Origin: Rhyzopertha dominica
Lineage: Eukaryota; Arthropoda; Insecta; Coleoptera; Bostrichidae
Direction of reading: 5' to 3'
DNA: 64,000 nt
Assembly (NCBI GenBank): GCA_025024175.1
Contig: QCXZ01000137.1
Coordinates: 5,642,001-5,706,000, forward strand
Shown here in pieces: positions 54,540 to 64,000 of this stretch. The notes under the pieces were generated by a model. The model ran no database searches, had not been told where the DNA came from, and worked only from the letters and a program-made list of their open reading frames with translations. The number at the start of each line of letters is the position of its first letter. Position 1 is the first letter of the stretch. Made by a program: the position numbers and the translations under genes.

Positions 54540-55260
54540 GGGTGTAAAAGTATGCAGTGTCTTTCACTCGTTTAATATCATTTGCACTATTTTCTTCCAC
54601 TTAGTCCTGTCCTTTGCTATCCCTTTAGCTTCGTCCCAGGTGAGGTTTCTCTTCTTCAACGCCTTAACGCATCCACTACCTGGAAATCCTGTGAATTCAT
54701 GCTACTTGGTTCTGTTGTAATTTTTCTTGTTACTATATAAACTATGCTTTTTCTAAACGGGACCTTTTTCTTTGCCTAACTGTTCAGCCATTTGTTTAAT
54801 CGTAATATTGTCCTGCATGCTTCGACCCCTTCTAAACCCGCTTTATGCTTCCAGCTTTTCTCTTAATCTTGCTTCCATCAGTCTTTCGAAAACCTTTGCT
54901 ACTACACTTAACAATGTAATTCCTCTATAATTTCCACATTCTCTTGTGTCGCCTTCTTTATGTATTGGTACAATTATCCCCATTTTCCAATCATCTGATA
55001 CAGCTCCTTTATTATTTATTGCCACCACTTTCCTCCCTTGTGGTTCCATGCTTTTCAACATTTCTGGTGCAATTTGGCCGTGACCCACTGCTTTTCTTTT
55101 TTTTTTATATTATATATTATCTTTTTGCTCTTTTATAATGTTCTTTGTTCCTCTTCAGCACCTCCATAATTTGTTTCTCTGTCTTCTGTGCAATTTGTTT
55201 CACTTCCTGGGTAAAGCAGCTCTTCGAAATATTCTTTCCATCGGTTCAATCCTTCATTAA
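54540..55260 (-). mobile_element. LINE fragment with internal deletion (NYRGITLLS type)
   Basis: Minus-strand text gives LNRWKEYFEELLYPG at about 55240, then DDWKMGIIVPIHKEGD and CGNYRGITLLSVVAKVFERL (frame 55088-54843), and SGFRRGRSMQDNIT after a stop. It then jumps to a C-terminal-like LTWDEAKGIAKDRTKWKKIV at about 54600. The polymerase core between them is deleted. This is a different LINE lineage from the jockey-like copies in the left half. Confidence 0.75.
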
Positions 55261-55439
55261 TAGTTGTAACACATATTAAATAACTTGGGATCAGTTTTAA
55301 ATAGAAAGCACTGTAGTAAAAATCTTGCTTTCTAGCAGTTATTTAGATTTATTGCATTTTGAAAACTTTTATCAAATGAAAGGCACTGCTCGCCGAACAT
55401 TTGATGTTAGTGTTGGCAACATTGCAAAACCACCTTAAA

Positions 55440-55680
55440 TGCTGAAATTTAGGTTCTTCACAGAATGCATGGACAAGGAAAGTTTGATCAAGAATGTTTA
55501 TCCAACTGCTTGCAAAACTAAAATATTTTAATCAGTGTATCCCTATTTTCACATATGGAAATGAGTGGAAAAAGTTGCCTATGAATATTATAGGTATATT
55601 TAGAACTACATATATTAATGCCAAGGATATTGCCAAGGATTATCTGGATCAAAGTAAAATTGTAAATTTAAACAGTTAAN
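55440..55680 (+). mobile_element. LINE thumb-region scrap
   Basis: The frame 55494-55679 reads FNQCIPIFTYGNEWKK then DIAKDYLD, which resembles the (C)xxPxLTYGxETW block located C-terminal to the RT of NYRGI-type LINEs. It is short and decayed, with a single N at 55680. Confidence 0.45.
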
Positions 55681-56271
55681 GAATAAGTACCTACTGAAAA
55701 TGAAATTCATGTATTTTCTTAAGTATGAAACTAGGCCAATTATATACCTTTATAGAGGTTTTAACTCTATTTAATTTGAATAACAAAATGGAACAATCAC
55801 TGGGTTAGTTATAAAAAAAAACAAATCTTTATTTCAAAACACAATTACTGTATTTTCATATCAACCAATTTACTGACAAAGTTATGTACATTTTATGGCC
55901 ACTTATGGGCTACAGCAGGTAATAATGTTGGACGGCTTTTAACGTTTCTTCAAAATAGCGAAAGGAAAATAAAATTCTTATCAAAAAAACTTTATTAAAC
56001 GTCTAACTACATAAAAAAAATTAAAGCTTTCTAGGTACATAAGTACAAAAAAACAATGCGTCAAATTCACATTTGACTGGTATAAACTCAAACCCCAAAA
56101 AGAAAACAACGAAACAATCAGGAATGCAACGAAGAAGCAAAACGACAAACACATCAAACAAAACTTACATGGAAAAAATCAAAATACTTGTTTATTATCT
56201 TAAGAGGAACTTAAACTGGTTTCTGAAAAGCTAATGTCGTCATAAAATAAAAGGCCAAAATGCGGGCACGA

Positions 56272-56778
56272 TTATTCTGGTGGAGGAGCTTCTGCTTCGG
56301 GGGCGGGCTCTGCAGGTGCCGCTGGCTCCGCGGGTGCCTCNGCGGGTTCCCCGCCCTCCTCTTTGGGTGCCTNTCCCTCCGCCGGCTGTGCCTCTGCGCC
56401 ACCCTTCAGCATATCGTTCTCCTTCTGTAGTTCATCTATTTTAGCGTTGGCATCATCTAACTGAGCCTTCAGCGACTCAGAAGTCTCCAAACCAGCATCA
56501 GCGGCTAATTTGTTTCTCAAATACCTGATCCATCATTAATTAAAAACTACAAAAGTTGGATGAAGGTAATACTTACGCTAATGCATCTTCTGGCTTGTCA
56601 GGTTCCTCATAAAGGCAAACTAGGGCTTTAGTCAAGGCGTCCATGACACCTGTTTTTTCGAGGTACTTTCTAAACTCCTCACGTTTGCCTTCAGAAGGCT
56701 AAAACCATAAAATTAGGTTAGGTTACCCAATATAAGCAGTTCGTTTCTCTTACCTTATAATTAGGGGCAGAGCTCATT
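56272..56778 (-). CDS. Mycbp: c-Myc-binding protein (MYCBP/AMY-1), apparent frameshift in exon 1
   Basis: MYCBP is a small coiled-coil protein that binds Myc and A-kinase anchoring proteins (family knowledge). Exons are 56778-56754, 56698-56577 and 56524-56272. Exon 2 encodes KREEFRKYLEKTGVMDAL and ALVCLYEEPDKPEDAL; exon 3 gives YLRNKLAADAG, a coiled-coil heptad stretch and an Ala/Pro/Glu-rich tail not found in the human protein. The total is 400 nt, one base too many. Removing one T of the TTT in exon 1 (about 56758-56760) gives 132 residues starting MSSAPNYKPSEGK. As written, the ATG frame stops at once. Two Ns in exon 3 show local sequence uncertainty. AATAAA signals lie at 55996-55991 and 55833-55828. 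Confidence 0.88.
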
Positions 56779-57445
56779 TTTGCTGTTGTTAAGCGTTAGC
56801 CTTAACGAATTAGTAAGAATTTGATTAAACTGGATGCGGTATATTAAGCGGTATGAGTTAATGTGATGGTTTTGACTGTGACTAAGAATTTTGTGACAAA
56901 AGAACAATTGCAGGTGTCTTGGATGCCCAAAATAACGCGTCTAATATACTAACACCTTGGGAATTGCATAAAACAGTCTTTTTGTAACACTACCTAACTA
57001 AACCGCCTCCACACGAGACGCACAGCCAACAACTTCCGCTAAAAAGCTCAACGTTTGAAAATGCCGTTTGCCATTCGCGATTTTGTTCCCATATTCCCAC
57101 CTATAAAATCAAAAGGCACTAAATCGCAATGAATTGAAGTTAGGCACAGAATCAACCAACTCTTTCATATAAAAAGTATAAGTAGTTAGTTATTCCTTTA
57201 TTAAAATTATTGTGAAGTCGTCTTATTATTTAAGTATATGTAATAAACCTAATCTCTTATTATCTAAATTAGAGGTCATACACAGTAATAATGAATACCG
57301 AAAATAGGGATTTTATTATTACAACATTGACATATGTCAATTCTCAATTGTCACCCTGACGGCCTGACGTGTATAAACAAAAAATGGCAATAAAAAAACA
57401 GTAAATTAGTAAATAATTGTAAATGTTGGTTAGCTATGATCTAAA

Positions 57446-58170
57446 ATGGATATTCTGAAAGCAGAAATCGAAAGAAAACGAAAACAATTAGAGGAAAAAG
57501 AATTACTTGTAGGTACGTAAACTTCAATTTCTTTGGTGTAATTCTTGCGGTAACTTTCAGGCCCCTGGAAAGAAATACTTCAAAAGATCAGAGTTAGTCG
57601 CCAAGGAAAAAGAAGAATACTTCCAAAAATATGGGCAGTCTAAACAAGAGGACGCAGAGAGTACAAGAGCGACACAACAAGGTACATAATAAATTTAATC
57701 TGTATTTTTTTACTGATTTAATATCGTTCAGATATGTCACTGGGAACCAAGGATGAAGAACAGATAGTTCTTCCAAGGACGGAGGTGATCACAAGACTAA
57801 GAGAGCGTGCAGAACCTATTTTGCTGTTCGGCGAATCAGAACTTGATGCATTTAAGCGTTTGCGTAAATGTGAGATTTCCGAACCAGAAACTAATAGAGT
57901 AAGCAGTTACGTTGGCCTACTTAGCTTCCGCTAATCCAAATCGTATATTATTAGGGATTTAGGAATGATTTTCAAGAAGCAATGGAACAGGTTGACCAAG
58001 ATTATTTGGACGAGTTGCTAGCTTCTGCTGGACACTCCAAAGATGAAGTGAAAACTGAAAATAAGCCCCAGGAACCTGAAGTAACTTACGAGCAGATCCA
58101 GGAAATGGCTAAAAAGATGGGAAAGGGAGATCGGGATCACGACATGACCGTCATAGTTCATTTTATAAAG
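57446..58170 (+). CDS. Prpf18: Pre-mRNA-splicing factor 18, N-terminal exons
   Basis: PRPF18 acts in the second catalytic step of splicing with the U5 snRNP (family knowledge). Exons are 57446-57508, 57561-57681, 57732-57898 and 57955-58170, separated by introns of 50-56 nt, and encode 189 residues. Exon 1 starts [32 protein letters not shown] is the conserved N-terminal motif. [17 protein letters not shown] and [10 protein letters not shown] match the PRP4-like segment. Exon 4 ends MTVIVHFIK followed by GTATGT. The Prp18 domain proper, about 150 residues, is not seen before 64000. The exon 1 donor is TT followed by GTAGGT, chosen because the neighbouring GTACGT would break the frame. Confidence 0.92.
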
Positions 58171-59700
58171 GTATGTTTCTTGGATATACTTAATAATATT
58201 TAAACATCAATGTATATCTATTTGAAAATGGTATGTATTCTATATACTCGTGCTTTTTCTAAAAAAAAATTTTGCTTATTGTGATGTGTAGGCATGAGAT
58301 TTTATATAGATAATTCATACCTCTTCCTACAATATGAAAAACATGTTAAAATAACAAAGTGTTTGTTTGAGTTAGAGACTGAAGTGTAAATAATAATTCG
58401 GNAGCAAAGAAAATTTGAAGTTACTTAGTGTATAACACTAAAAATTTATAGTTTTCAAATTTACTTTATTTGCGATAGTAGACTAAGACTATTCTATTTG
58501 AACAAATGCAAACAGTTACAACAAATAATGAATATTCTGAAGATTATACAATTGAAAAATTAAATTAAATATTTTTATATATCCACATATCTTCAATTCA
58601 ATGTTAACACCATCATTTTATTTTATATATTCGAATTTAACTGAAGAATATCCAGAAAAAGAATAAGAAAACAATTCAGAAAAAAACAGACAATTAAAGG
58701 TGATGTTCAAAATTGCTACCATTTTCCAGAATGCAACTGGTACTTTTTTATATTCTTATCACAGAACCATGAACTATCTGTGGCACTGAACTGTATAAAA
58801 AACTTTATCAGAAGTAGTTTTTATCATTTTAATAAGTGAATTGCTAGTGAAAATAATAAAATGTTTCTAAAAAGCCAGGTTTTTAAAATCGTGAGAACTA
58901 TGATAAATTTGACTTCAGAATATTTAGATGAGTCAAAAATTGAGATAGTAAAGTGAAAATTGCAATACATACAAATACATTACAATTTTATAATAGCTTC
59001 ACTACACAGTAAACGTGTCCAAAAATAATAAAAACAATTACATGTGGTATAAATAAACCGCTTGTCTTAAATATTCAAAAAGACGTTATAAGTGAACAAA
59101 AAAAAACACAACTATGATTATTATTTATTTTAAAGTGATACATTTTAGTTTAATCAAATACTCTATTCTAAACCAAAAATTGATGATAATATCAAAAATA
59201 TATCTCTAATTTTGGCTTTATATATTCCATGATAATAATGTACTTGTTAAATATTATTAAAAACCTATTAATTGACAAAGTTGGTCTAGAAATGTATATA
59301 GATTTTTAATGGACAAAAAGTTGTGTAGCATAAATATCCATGCTCCTTAGTACTTCACTGTGGTGATATGCAAATATTTAAATTTTGTCAATACTATCAC
59401 ACACCTTTTCATCTGTACTCTAAGGCATACCATTTATGAGTATTGGAAATTTACTATTTAGTCATGATAACAGTAAAAAGGATGCATTGTAGCATTTAAA
59501 AGAAACAGCCAGGAATTCTGTTAAATAGAGATATAACAATATATAACAAATTATACTGACTGAATATTGCAAAATATTACGTTACTTTATAACCAATAAA
59601 AGCTAAATGGTTAATATCAAAATCACTTAATCTTAACCTGTCCCTTTTGCTTTTCAGCTGTAAGCTGTAATACAATAATTCTACCATATCACACACACAA
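58171..59700 (+). other. Prpf18: Probable Prpf18 intron, no feature recognised
   Basis: 1.5 kb of very AT-rich DNA with one N (about 58402). No exon of Prpf18, no other open frame, and no repeat with a recognisable identity. Confidence 0.5.
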
Positions 59701-59754
59701 ATTTTATTTTACAAGTTCCATGTTTAAATTTTATCACTTTATTATTAATTTCCG

Positions 59755-60110
59755 TTATTTGCTATATGAAGGTGGTGGAGGTAATCCTGCAAAGAAAAGC
59801 ATTACTTGTATGTAACTATTGCCTTATATTGTGACTTACCTGTTACTGGAGAACGTAATTCTTGCCTTGGAGGTTGCTGATATTGCTGTAACGTAACAAC
59901 AGCTGGTAACACGGGTACAAGTTGCCCTAAAGATTTAATTAAAAAAAAAAAACAATGACATCAGAATTATAACCTTGGCTTACCACTCTCTAACATACGT
60001 CTTGTCAACTGCCTTTGCCTTATTGCTATGTAAGCAATGACAACGACTGCTAAAGCTAAAGTAAGTGGAGCTAGCACCCACAACACTATTATACCATCAT
60101 CTCTAGCCAT
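59755..60110 (-). CDS. Small single-pass membrane protein with PPSY motif (A1)
   Basis: Not a family I recognise. Exons are 60110-59984, 59926-59840 and 59786-59755, both introns in phase 1, encoding 81 residues. MARDDG is followed by a hydrophobic span (about residues 7-30), then an Arg-rich juxtamembrane stretch (RQRQLTRRML), a Gln/Pro-rich middle, and the C-terminus LPPPPSYSK. PPSY is a PPxY motif, the ligand of WW domains such as those of Nedd4-type ubiquitin ligases, so an adaptor role at a membrane is possible (inference). AATAAA signals follow at 59743-59738 and 59708-59703. It is paired with B1 upstream, and the pair is duplicated at 62.97-63.89 kb. Confidence 0.82.
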
Positions 60111-60406
60111 AACGGGAGGAGGATTTGGCATTTTACTTAAAGCAAGGTTTTCTAAATAACATTGCGCATCATTGTTATCTTATCTCTGCTGATTCAGTGC
60201 TTTTGATACCTGTAAGTCATCTGCGGGTAATTAACCAATTTTATTAGAGATAATATTTGGATGATGATAAAGGTACGCAATAGGGACACAATGTAAAATT
60301 AGGAAGAAAACAGTATTTTTTTTAATAAATTATTTTACATCCTGTGAATTTTTCTTGTACATTACAGCTATATTTACAAACATATTGCTAGACAGTTTTA
60401 CATCAC

Positions 60407-60738
60407 TTAATAACGAACATTTATGACAGTATGAGGATTATCTGCAATAAAAAATTAATTGTAGAAGAATTATCATAGTCATCTTAGTGCTACTTACTTA
60501 TATTTGTCCGATGGTCTGGTGGTATTACTGACACTATGCGTGTATTTCCAGCTTGCATTACGCCAAAAGTATACCCTGAAAACAATTCTTTGTTGCTACT
60601 TCAGTAACTGTTACATTCCCACTCACCTTCATCCAGCATTCTGTTAATTCTCTGCCTTCTTATTTCAAAGAAACATAGGGACATCAGCAATGAAACAATG
60701 AAAAAGATAAAAGGCAAGTAGTATACTGGCTCAACCAT
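60407..60738 (-). CDS. Small single-pass membrane protein, paralogue (B1)
   Basis: Exons are 60738-60627, 60575-60498 and 60441-60407, both introns in phase 1, giving 74 residues. MVEPVYYLPFIFFIVSLLMS starts with a hydrophobic span, followed by a basic EIRRQRINRML segment shaped like that of A1. Exon 2 ends SVIPPDHRTNI, where the B2 copy has PPDY, so a PPxY motif may have been lost here. Same exon count and intron phases as A1 suggest common descent. It starts 297 bp upstream of the A1 start, in the same orientation. Function unknown. Confidence 0.78.
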
Positions 60739-60744
60739 GGTGTG

Positions 60745-60840
60745 TAGACATGTTACAGGTTATGGAACAAATGTTGTTGCTTTAATCTTATCAGCATTTT
60801 TGAGATGTGACTCAGGAAACAGGTAGTTGCTATGTTGATT
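60745..60840 (-). promoter_or_regulatory. Conserved upstream block of B1
   Basis: About 90 bp immediately upstream of the B1 ATG (for example GTTATGGAACAAATGTT and TTAATCTTATCAGCATTTT on the plus strand) recur at 63900-63995 upstream of B2. Being retained better than nearby intron sequence, it probably contains the promoter or 5' untranslated region. AGATAAGA-like GATA sites are visible on the minus strand (CTGATAAG). Confidence 0.5.
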
Positions 60841-61529
60841 TGTAGATAAACTCAACAATGTCAAAGGCTTTTGACAGCAAAAATTTAAATCTGTGTCTTC
60901 TGTTTGTTCTTATAACATTGTAAGCTGAAAAGATGGGTAGCACTATTTTTTAAATGGCTATTCTAAATTTAGTTATTTATAATTTATTATTAATAATAAA
61001 GAATAAGTTTAATTTGTTTATAAAGAAAATAATTACGATTTGTGGAGAATGCTTTCTTGAATGTGGGCTTCTAAATGCTTTTACGAGTTCTATCTCTAAG
61101 TCGAATTTACTAGACTTTTGAAGTTTTAGTATCAGTCAAACTCAAAACTATTAAAACCAAAAATTAGAATTTTTATGAGGCATGCTGGACCTATTGAAGT
61201 ACCATTAAGTAGAGTTTTCAAGTAATAGCATAATAAAAACTACAAACAATAGTTTTTTTTTACATTATTTTCTCGTGTATATTACACACCAGGAGTGTAT
61301 AAAATTTGCAAACATAGAATGGCAGCGTTAGTGTTATTGTAGTTCTTGGTAATAATCTCGTAGAAAATGGCTTCTTGAACAAGAACCGATCAATCGTGTC
61401 TAGTTTTACAAAAAAGTTGGGGTTTGCTTTTGTACTACTTTACGACATGTACAGTGTTCTTCCCTATGTTTAGGTGTTTTCTTTTACTTAGCCCCGTACT
61501 ATATTACTATAGCTAATCAGAGATTCTAC

Positions 61530-62420
61530 TAAACTTTTATAAATTACTACCAATATGTTCTGATTGAAATAGTGTCTGAATAGGTAGAATTTGTTTTATT
61601 ATTTTGTTACATATATTAAAGGCATGTTGGGTCCACTTTAATTTATTATCTAATGTTATGCCTAAATACTTTGTAGTTGTACGTATGCTATTGTCTATTT
61701 TAAAGTTTTGGAAATATGGTCTGTTTCTTTCAGAAATAGAAAATGCCAATTAGGTATTTTTTACATTTAAGTTTAGTTGCAATAAACACTTTTGACTTTT
61801 TCAAATTCGGCTTCTGCTATTCCTTTGATATGATTCCAAGTTGAAACACAGTTGCAGTGTCGTCTACATATGATATTATTTTTCCATATTAGTTTATATG
61901 TGTATGTATTAGAAAGCAGTGGCCCTAAGACTGTTCCCTGAGGCATTCCTGTTTATTATTGTTGGTTCACTGATTTTTTTATTTATTTTTATGTGTTGTT
62001 TTCTGTATTCTAAATAACTTTTTAGGACACTATGTGCATACTTGTTATACTATATATGTGTAAAGTGTTATGAGATACTAGGTCGAATGCCTTCGCTAAG
62101 TCTAAAAACACTACAGTGCTTTTTTTCTCCATTATCTGGGTGATTTGTAATTTCTTCTGTTAGATTTTGCATGGCTTCATTTGTGTTTGCTTCCTCTGTG
62201 AATCCAAATTGGTTTTTTGGAAGTATATATTGTTAAGTTTGAAAAAATTTCCAGATGAGTTTTTAAACATTTTTCATAAATTTTGCAAAAATTGGAGATT
62301 ACACTTATTGGTCTGTATTTACCGATATGTGATTTGCTTCCAGATTTGTGAATAGGTGTGATGACCGGTTGTTTAAATTGAATTGGTATGATGCCCTTAG
62401 TGAATATAGATTTATTATAT
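61530..62420 (-). mobile_element. LINE reverse-transcriptase fragment between the gene pairs
   Basis: Minus-strand blocks in order: FGFTEEANTNEAMQNLTEEI (about 62205), FLDLAKAFDLVSHN after a frameshift (about 62110), GMPQGTVLGPLL (about 61950), a YVDDTAT-like active site (about 61875), then IRTTTKYLGITLDNKLKWTQ in the frame 61749-61537. Several frameshifts. This is another LINE lineage with YVDD rather than YADD. It probably inserted after the local duplication. Confidence 0.78.
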
Positions 62421-62970
62421 GTTTTAAGGGTGAAATAATATATGAATGAATAATTTTGATAGTTTTATTAGGGTTAGAAATATGAAATTATAGGTTAAGA
62501 ATCGAAATTAATATGATTTGTACTACTTTTAGTTTTTATAATTTAAAAAATTTAATTTTTTAATGGGGAATAAGGCATTTCAGTCAACAAATACTTTAGC
62601 TATTGATAATCTGTGACACTGGCTATTTACAGGAATTTTTACAGAATTTTAAACCACATGTTGTGCATTTTTTAAATATTTATAAACATACTACTTATGA
62701 GTGCAATTTTTAAGGTGCAGCTTTCATTTATATCTGACTAGAAAAATTACATATATTAATTTTTAGGATTACTGCATTACTTTACTGAGGAAGAGTTTTG
62801 CTCAACTTTGATAATCAAACATAAAAAAGATTGTTAATGAATTGCATGATCCCATATCTGCAATTATAAGGTACAAAGATTACATGTTGTACAAACAAAA
62901 GTTTTATTTTATCTAGTTCAACTTCCAATTCAAACAAAAATCTGTATAGCCATTATTGATTTGCTTTCCA

Positions 62971-63316
62971 TTATTTACTGTATGATGGAGGTGGGGGTAA
63001 ATCTACAAAATAATATATTAGATGTTTGTAGTTCTTCATATTTTGACATACCTGTAGCTGGAGAACATAATTCTTGCCTTGGAGATTGCCGATGTTGCTG
63101 TAGCATAATAGGAGTTGGTTGTAGCTGTATAACTTGCCCTAAGAATCATAGAAAAAAGAATAATCACCAACTGAATCTCAATAGCTTACCACTCTCTAAC
63201 AAATGCTTTGTCAGATATCTTTGCCTTATTGCAATATAGACGATCACCATAAATGCAGACACTATATACAATGGAGCTAGTACCCACAACACTATTATAC
63301 CATCATCTCTAGCCAT
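62971..63316 (-). CDS. Small single-pass membrane protein with PPSY motif (A2)
   Basis: Exons are 63316-63190, 63138-63052 and 63002-62971, with the same three-exon, phase-1 layout as A1 and exon lengths identical (127, 87 and 32 nt), giving 81 residues. The first 16 residues (MARDDGIIVLWVLAPL) and the C-terminal LPPPPSYSK are identical to A1. The membrane span and the Gln-rich middle have diverged: 31 of the 42 exon 1 residues match. Retention of both ends and of the PPxY motif suggests the copy is under selection. Family not recognised. The plus-strand frame 62961-63239 is a shadow. Confidence 0.8.
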
Positions 63317-63561
63317 AATGGAATGAGCTTTATGAATTTTGCTTAAAACAAGTTTTCTAAATGAAATTATAAGATCATTGTTTTCTTATCTGTACTGATA
63401 CTGTATTTTTGTTATCTGTATGTCATCTATGAGCAATTAACCACTTTTATTAGAGATGATAAAGGAATAGGGACAAAATTACAAAATTAGAAAGCAAATA
63501 GTAGCTTTATTTAAACTAATTATATATTTACAATCATATTACTAGATTATTTTAAAAGCTT

Positions 63562-63889
63562 TTAGTAACGAGTATCTATAACATAAGCTTGGTAATTATC
63601 TGTAATAAAAAATGTTATAATTGTATTATCACAGCCATCATAATTCTACTTACTTATGTTTGTCTGGTAGTCTGGTGGTATTACGGACACTATACATGTA
63701 TTTATCATAACAAAAATGTACCCTAAAAACAATAGTTTGTTGCATCCAGTATGTATAACTTTTAAATTTTGAGTCACCTTCATTCAGCATCCTGTCAATT
63801 CTGTGCCTTCGTTTTTCGAAGAAATATATAGGCATCAGCAATAGGATGATTCCAAACACAAAAGGCAAATAGTATGCTGGATTAACCAT
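63562..63889 (-). CDS. Small single-pass membrane protein with PPDY motif (B2)
   Basis: Exons are 63889-63778, 63722-63654 and 63599-63562, phase-1 introns, giving 72 residues. MVNPAYYLPFVFGIILLLMP forms the membrane span, then EKRRHRIDRML. Exon 2 ends SVIPPDYQTNI, a PPxY motif; the C-terminus is VIDTRY, paralleling VINVRY of B1. The exon 1 donor is GTGACT. The open frame running to 63650 reads through the first intron and misses this structure. Function unknown. Confidence 0.78.
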
Positions 63890-63894
63890 GGTGT

Positions 63895-64000
63895 ATGGAC
63901 ATGTTACAGGTTATGGAACAAATGTTATTGCATTAATCTTATCAGCATTTTGAGGGAGATGTAACTTATTAGGATACAGGTAGATGCTACAGTGATGTGT
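63895..64000 (-). promoter_or_regulatory. Conserved upstream block of B2
   Basis: This matches the block upstream of B1 (60745-60840) with a few indels, then reaches the window edge. It marks the right border of the duplicated unit seen here. Confidence 0.5.

Noticed and set aside
1..64000. CRISPR arrays, bacterial operons or prophage
   Set aside because: No regularly spaced direct repeats and no bacterial-type gene spacing; spliced animal genes throughout.

Overview
The window looks like AT-rich, transposon-laden genomic DNA from an arthropod, most likely an insect. Genes are split by GT-AG introns, several only about 50 nt long. The recognisable host proteins are conserved animal ones, and the repeats are typical of insects: Tc1/mariner-superfamily DNA transposons, jockey-like and other LINEs, a BEL/Pao fragment and a Penelope-like fragment. 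Isolated N bases mark it as draft sequence. Order level is not determined here.

Region 1-15.8 kb has no complete host gene that I can identify. It holds a GC-rich stretch at the left edge, a short foldback element, a decayed Tc1 element with intact termini (5281-6821), two head-to-head LINE pieces (8.0-9.0 kb), a possible noncoding 5' exon (10.2-10.4 kb), a second DNA transposon (11126-12568) and a jockey-like LINE interrupted by one in-frame stop (13.0-14.9 kb).

Region 15.8-49.6 kb is one gene on the minus strand that I reconstruct as the orthologue of SOBP (sine oculis-binding protein). It has four coding exons (49557-49477, 31792-31654, 20883-20708, 16771-15860) whose phases join into a 435-residue reading frame. 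Its introns of 17.7, 10.8 and 3.9 kb carry most of the window's transposons: two DD41D elements, two inverted copies of a DDE element with a very long D-to-E spacing, LINE, BEL/Pao and Penelope debris, and several foldback repeats.

Region 51.2-58.2 kb is a compact housekeeping cluster: LYRM2 (+), the site-2 protease MBTPS2 (-), prefoldin subunit 3/VBP1 (+), MYCBP (-) and the N-terminal half of the splicing factor PRPF18 (+). MBTPS2 and VBP1 diverge from about 205 bp. LYRM2 and MBTPS2 converge with 65 bp between their stop codons. MYCBP has an apparent one-base insertion in its first coding exon.

Region 58.2-64 kb follows the last visible PRPF18 exon. It contains four small minus-strand genes in two duplicated pairs. 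Each has three exons with phase-1 introns and encodes a roughly 72-81 residue protein with one membrane span; three of the four carry a PPxY motif. A LINE fragment lies between the pairs. The PRPF18 C-terminal domain is not visible before the window ends, so these genes are probably nested in its last large intron. I did not recognise their family; they are the best candidate here for something undescribed.
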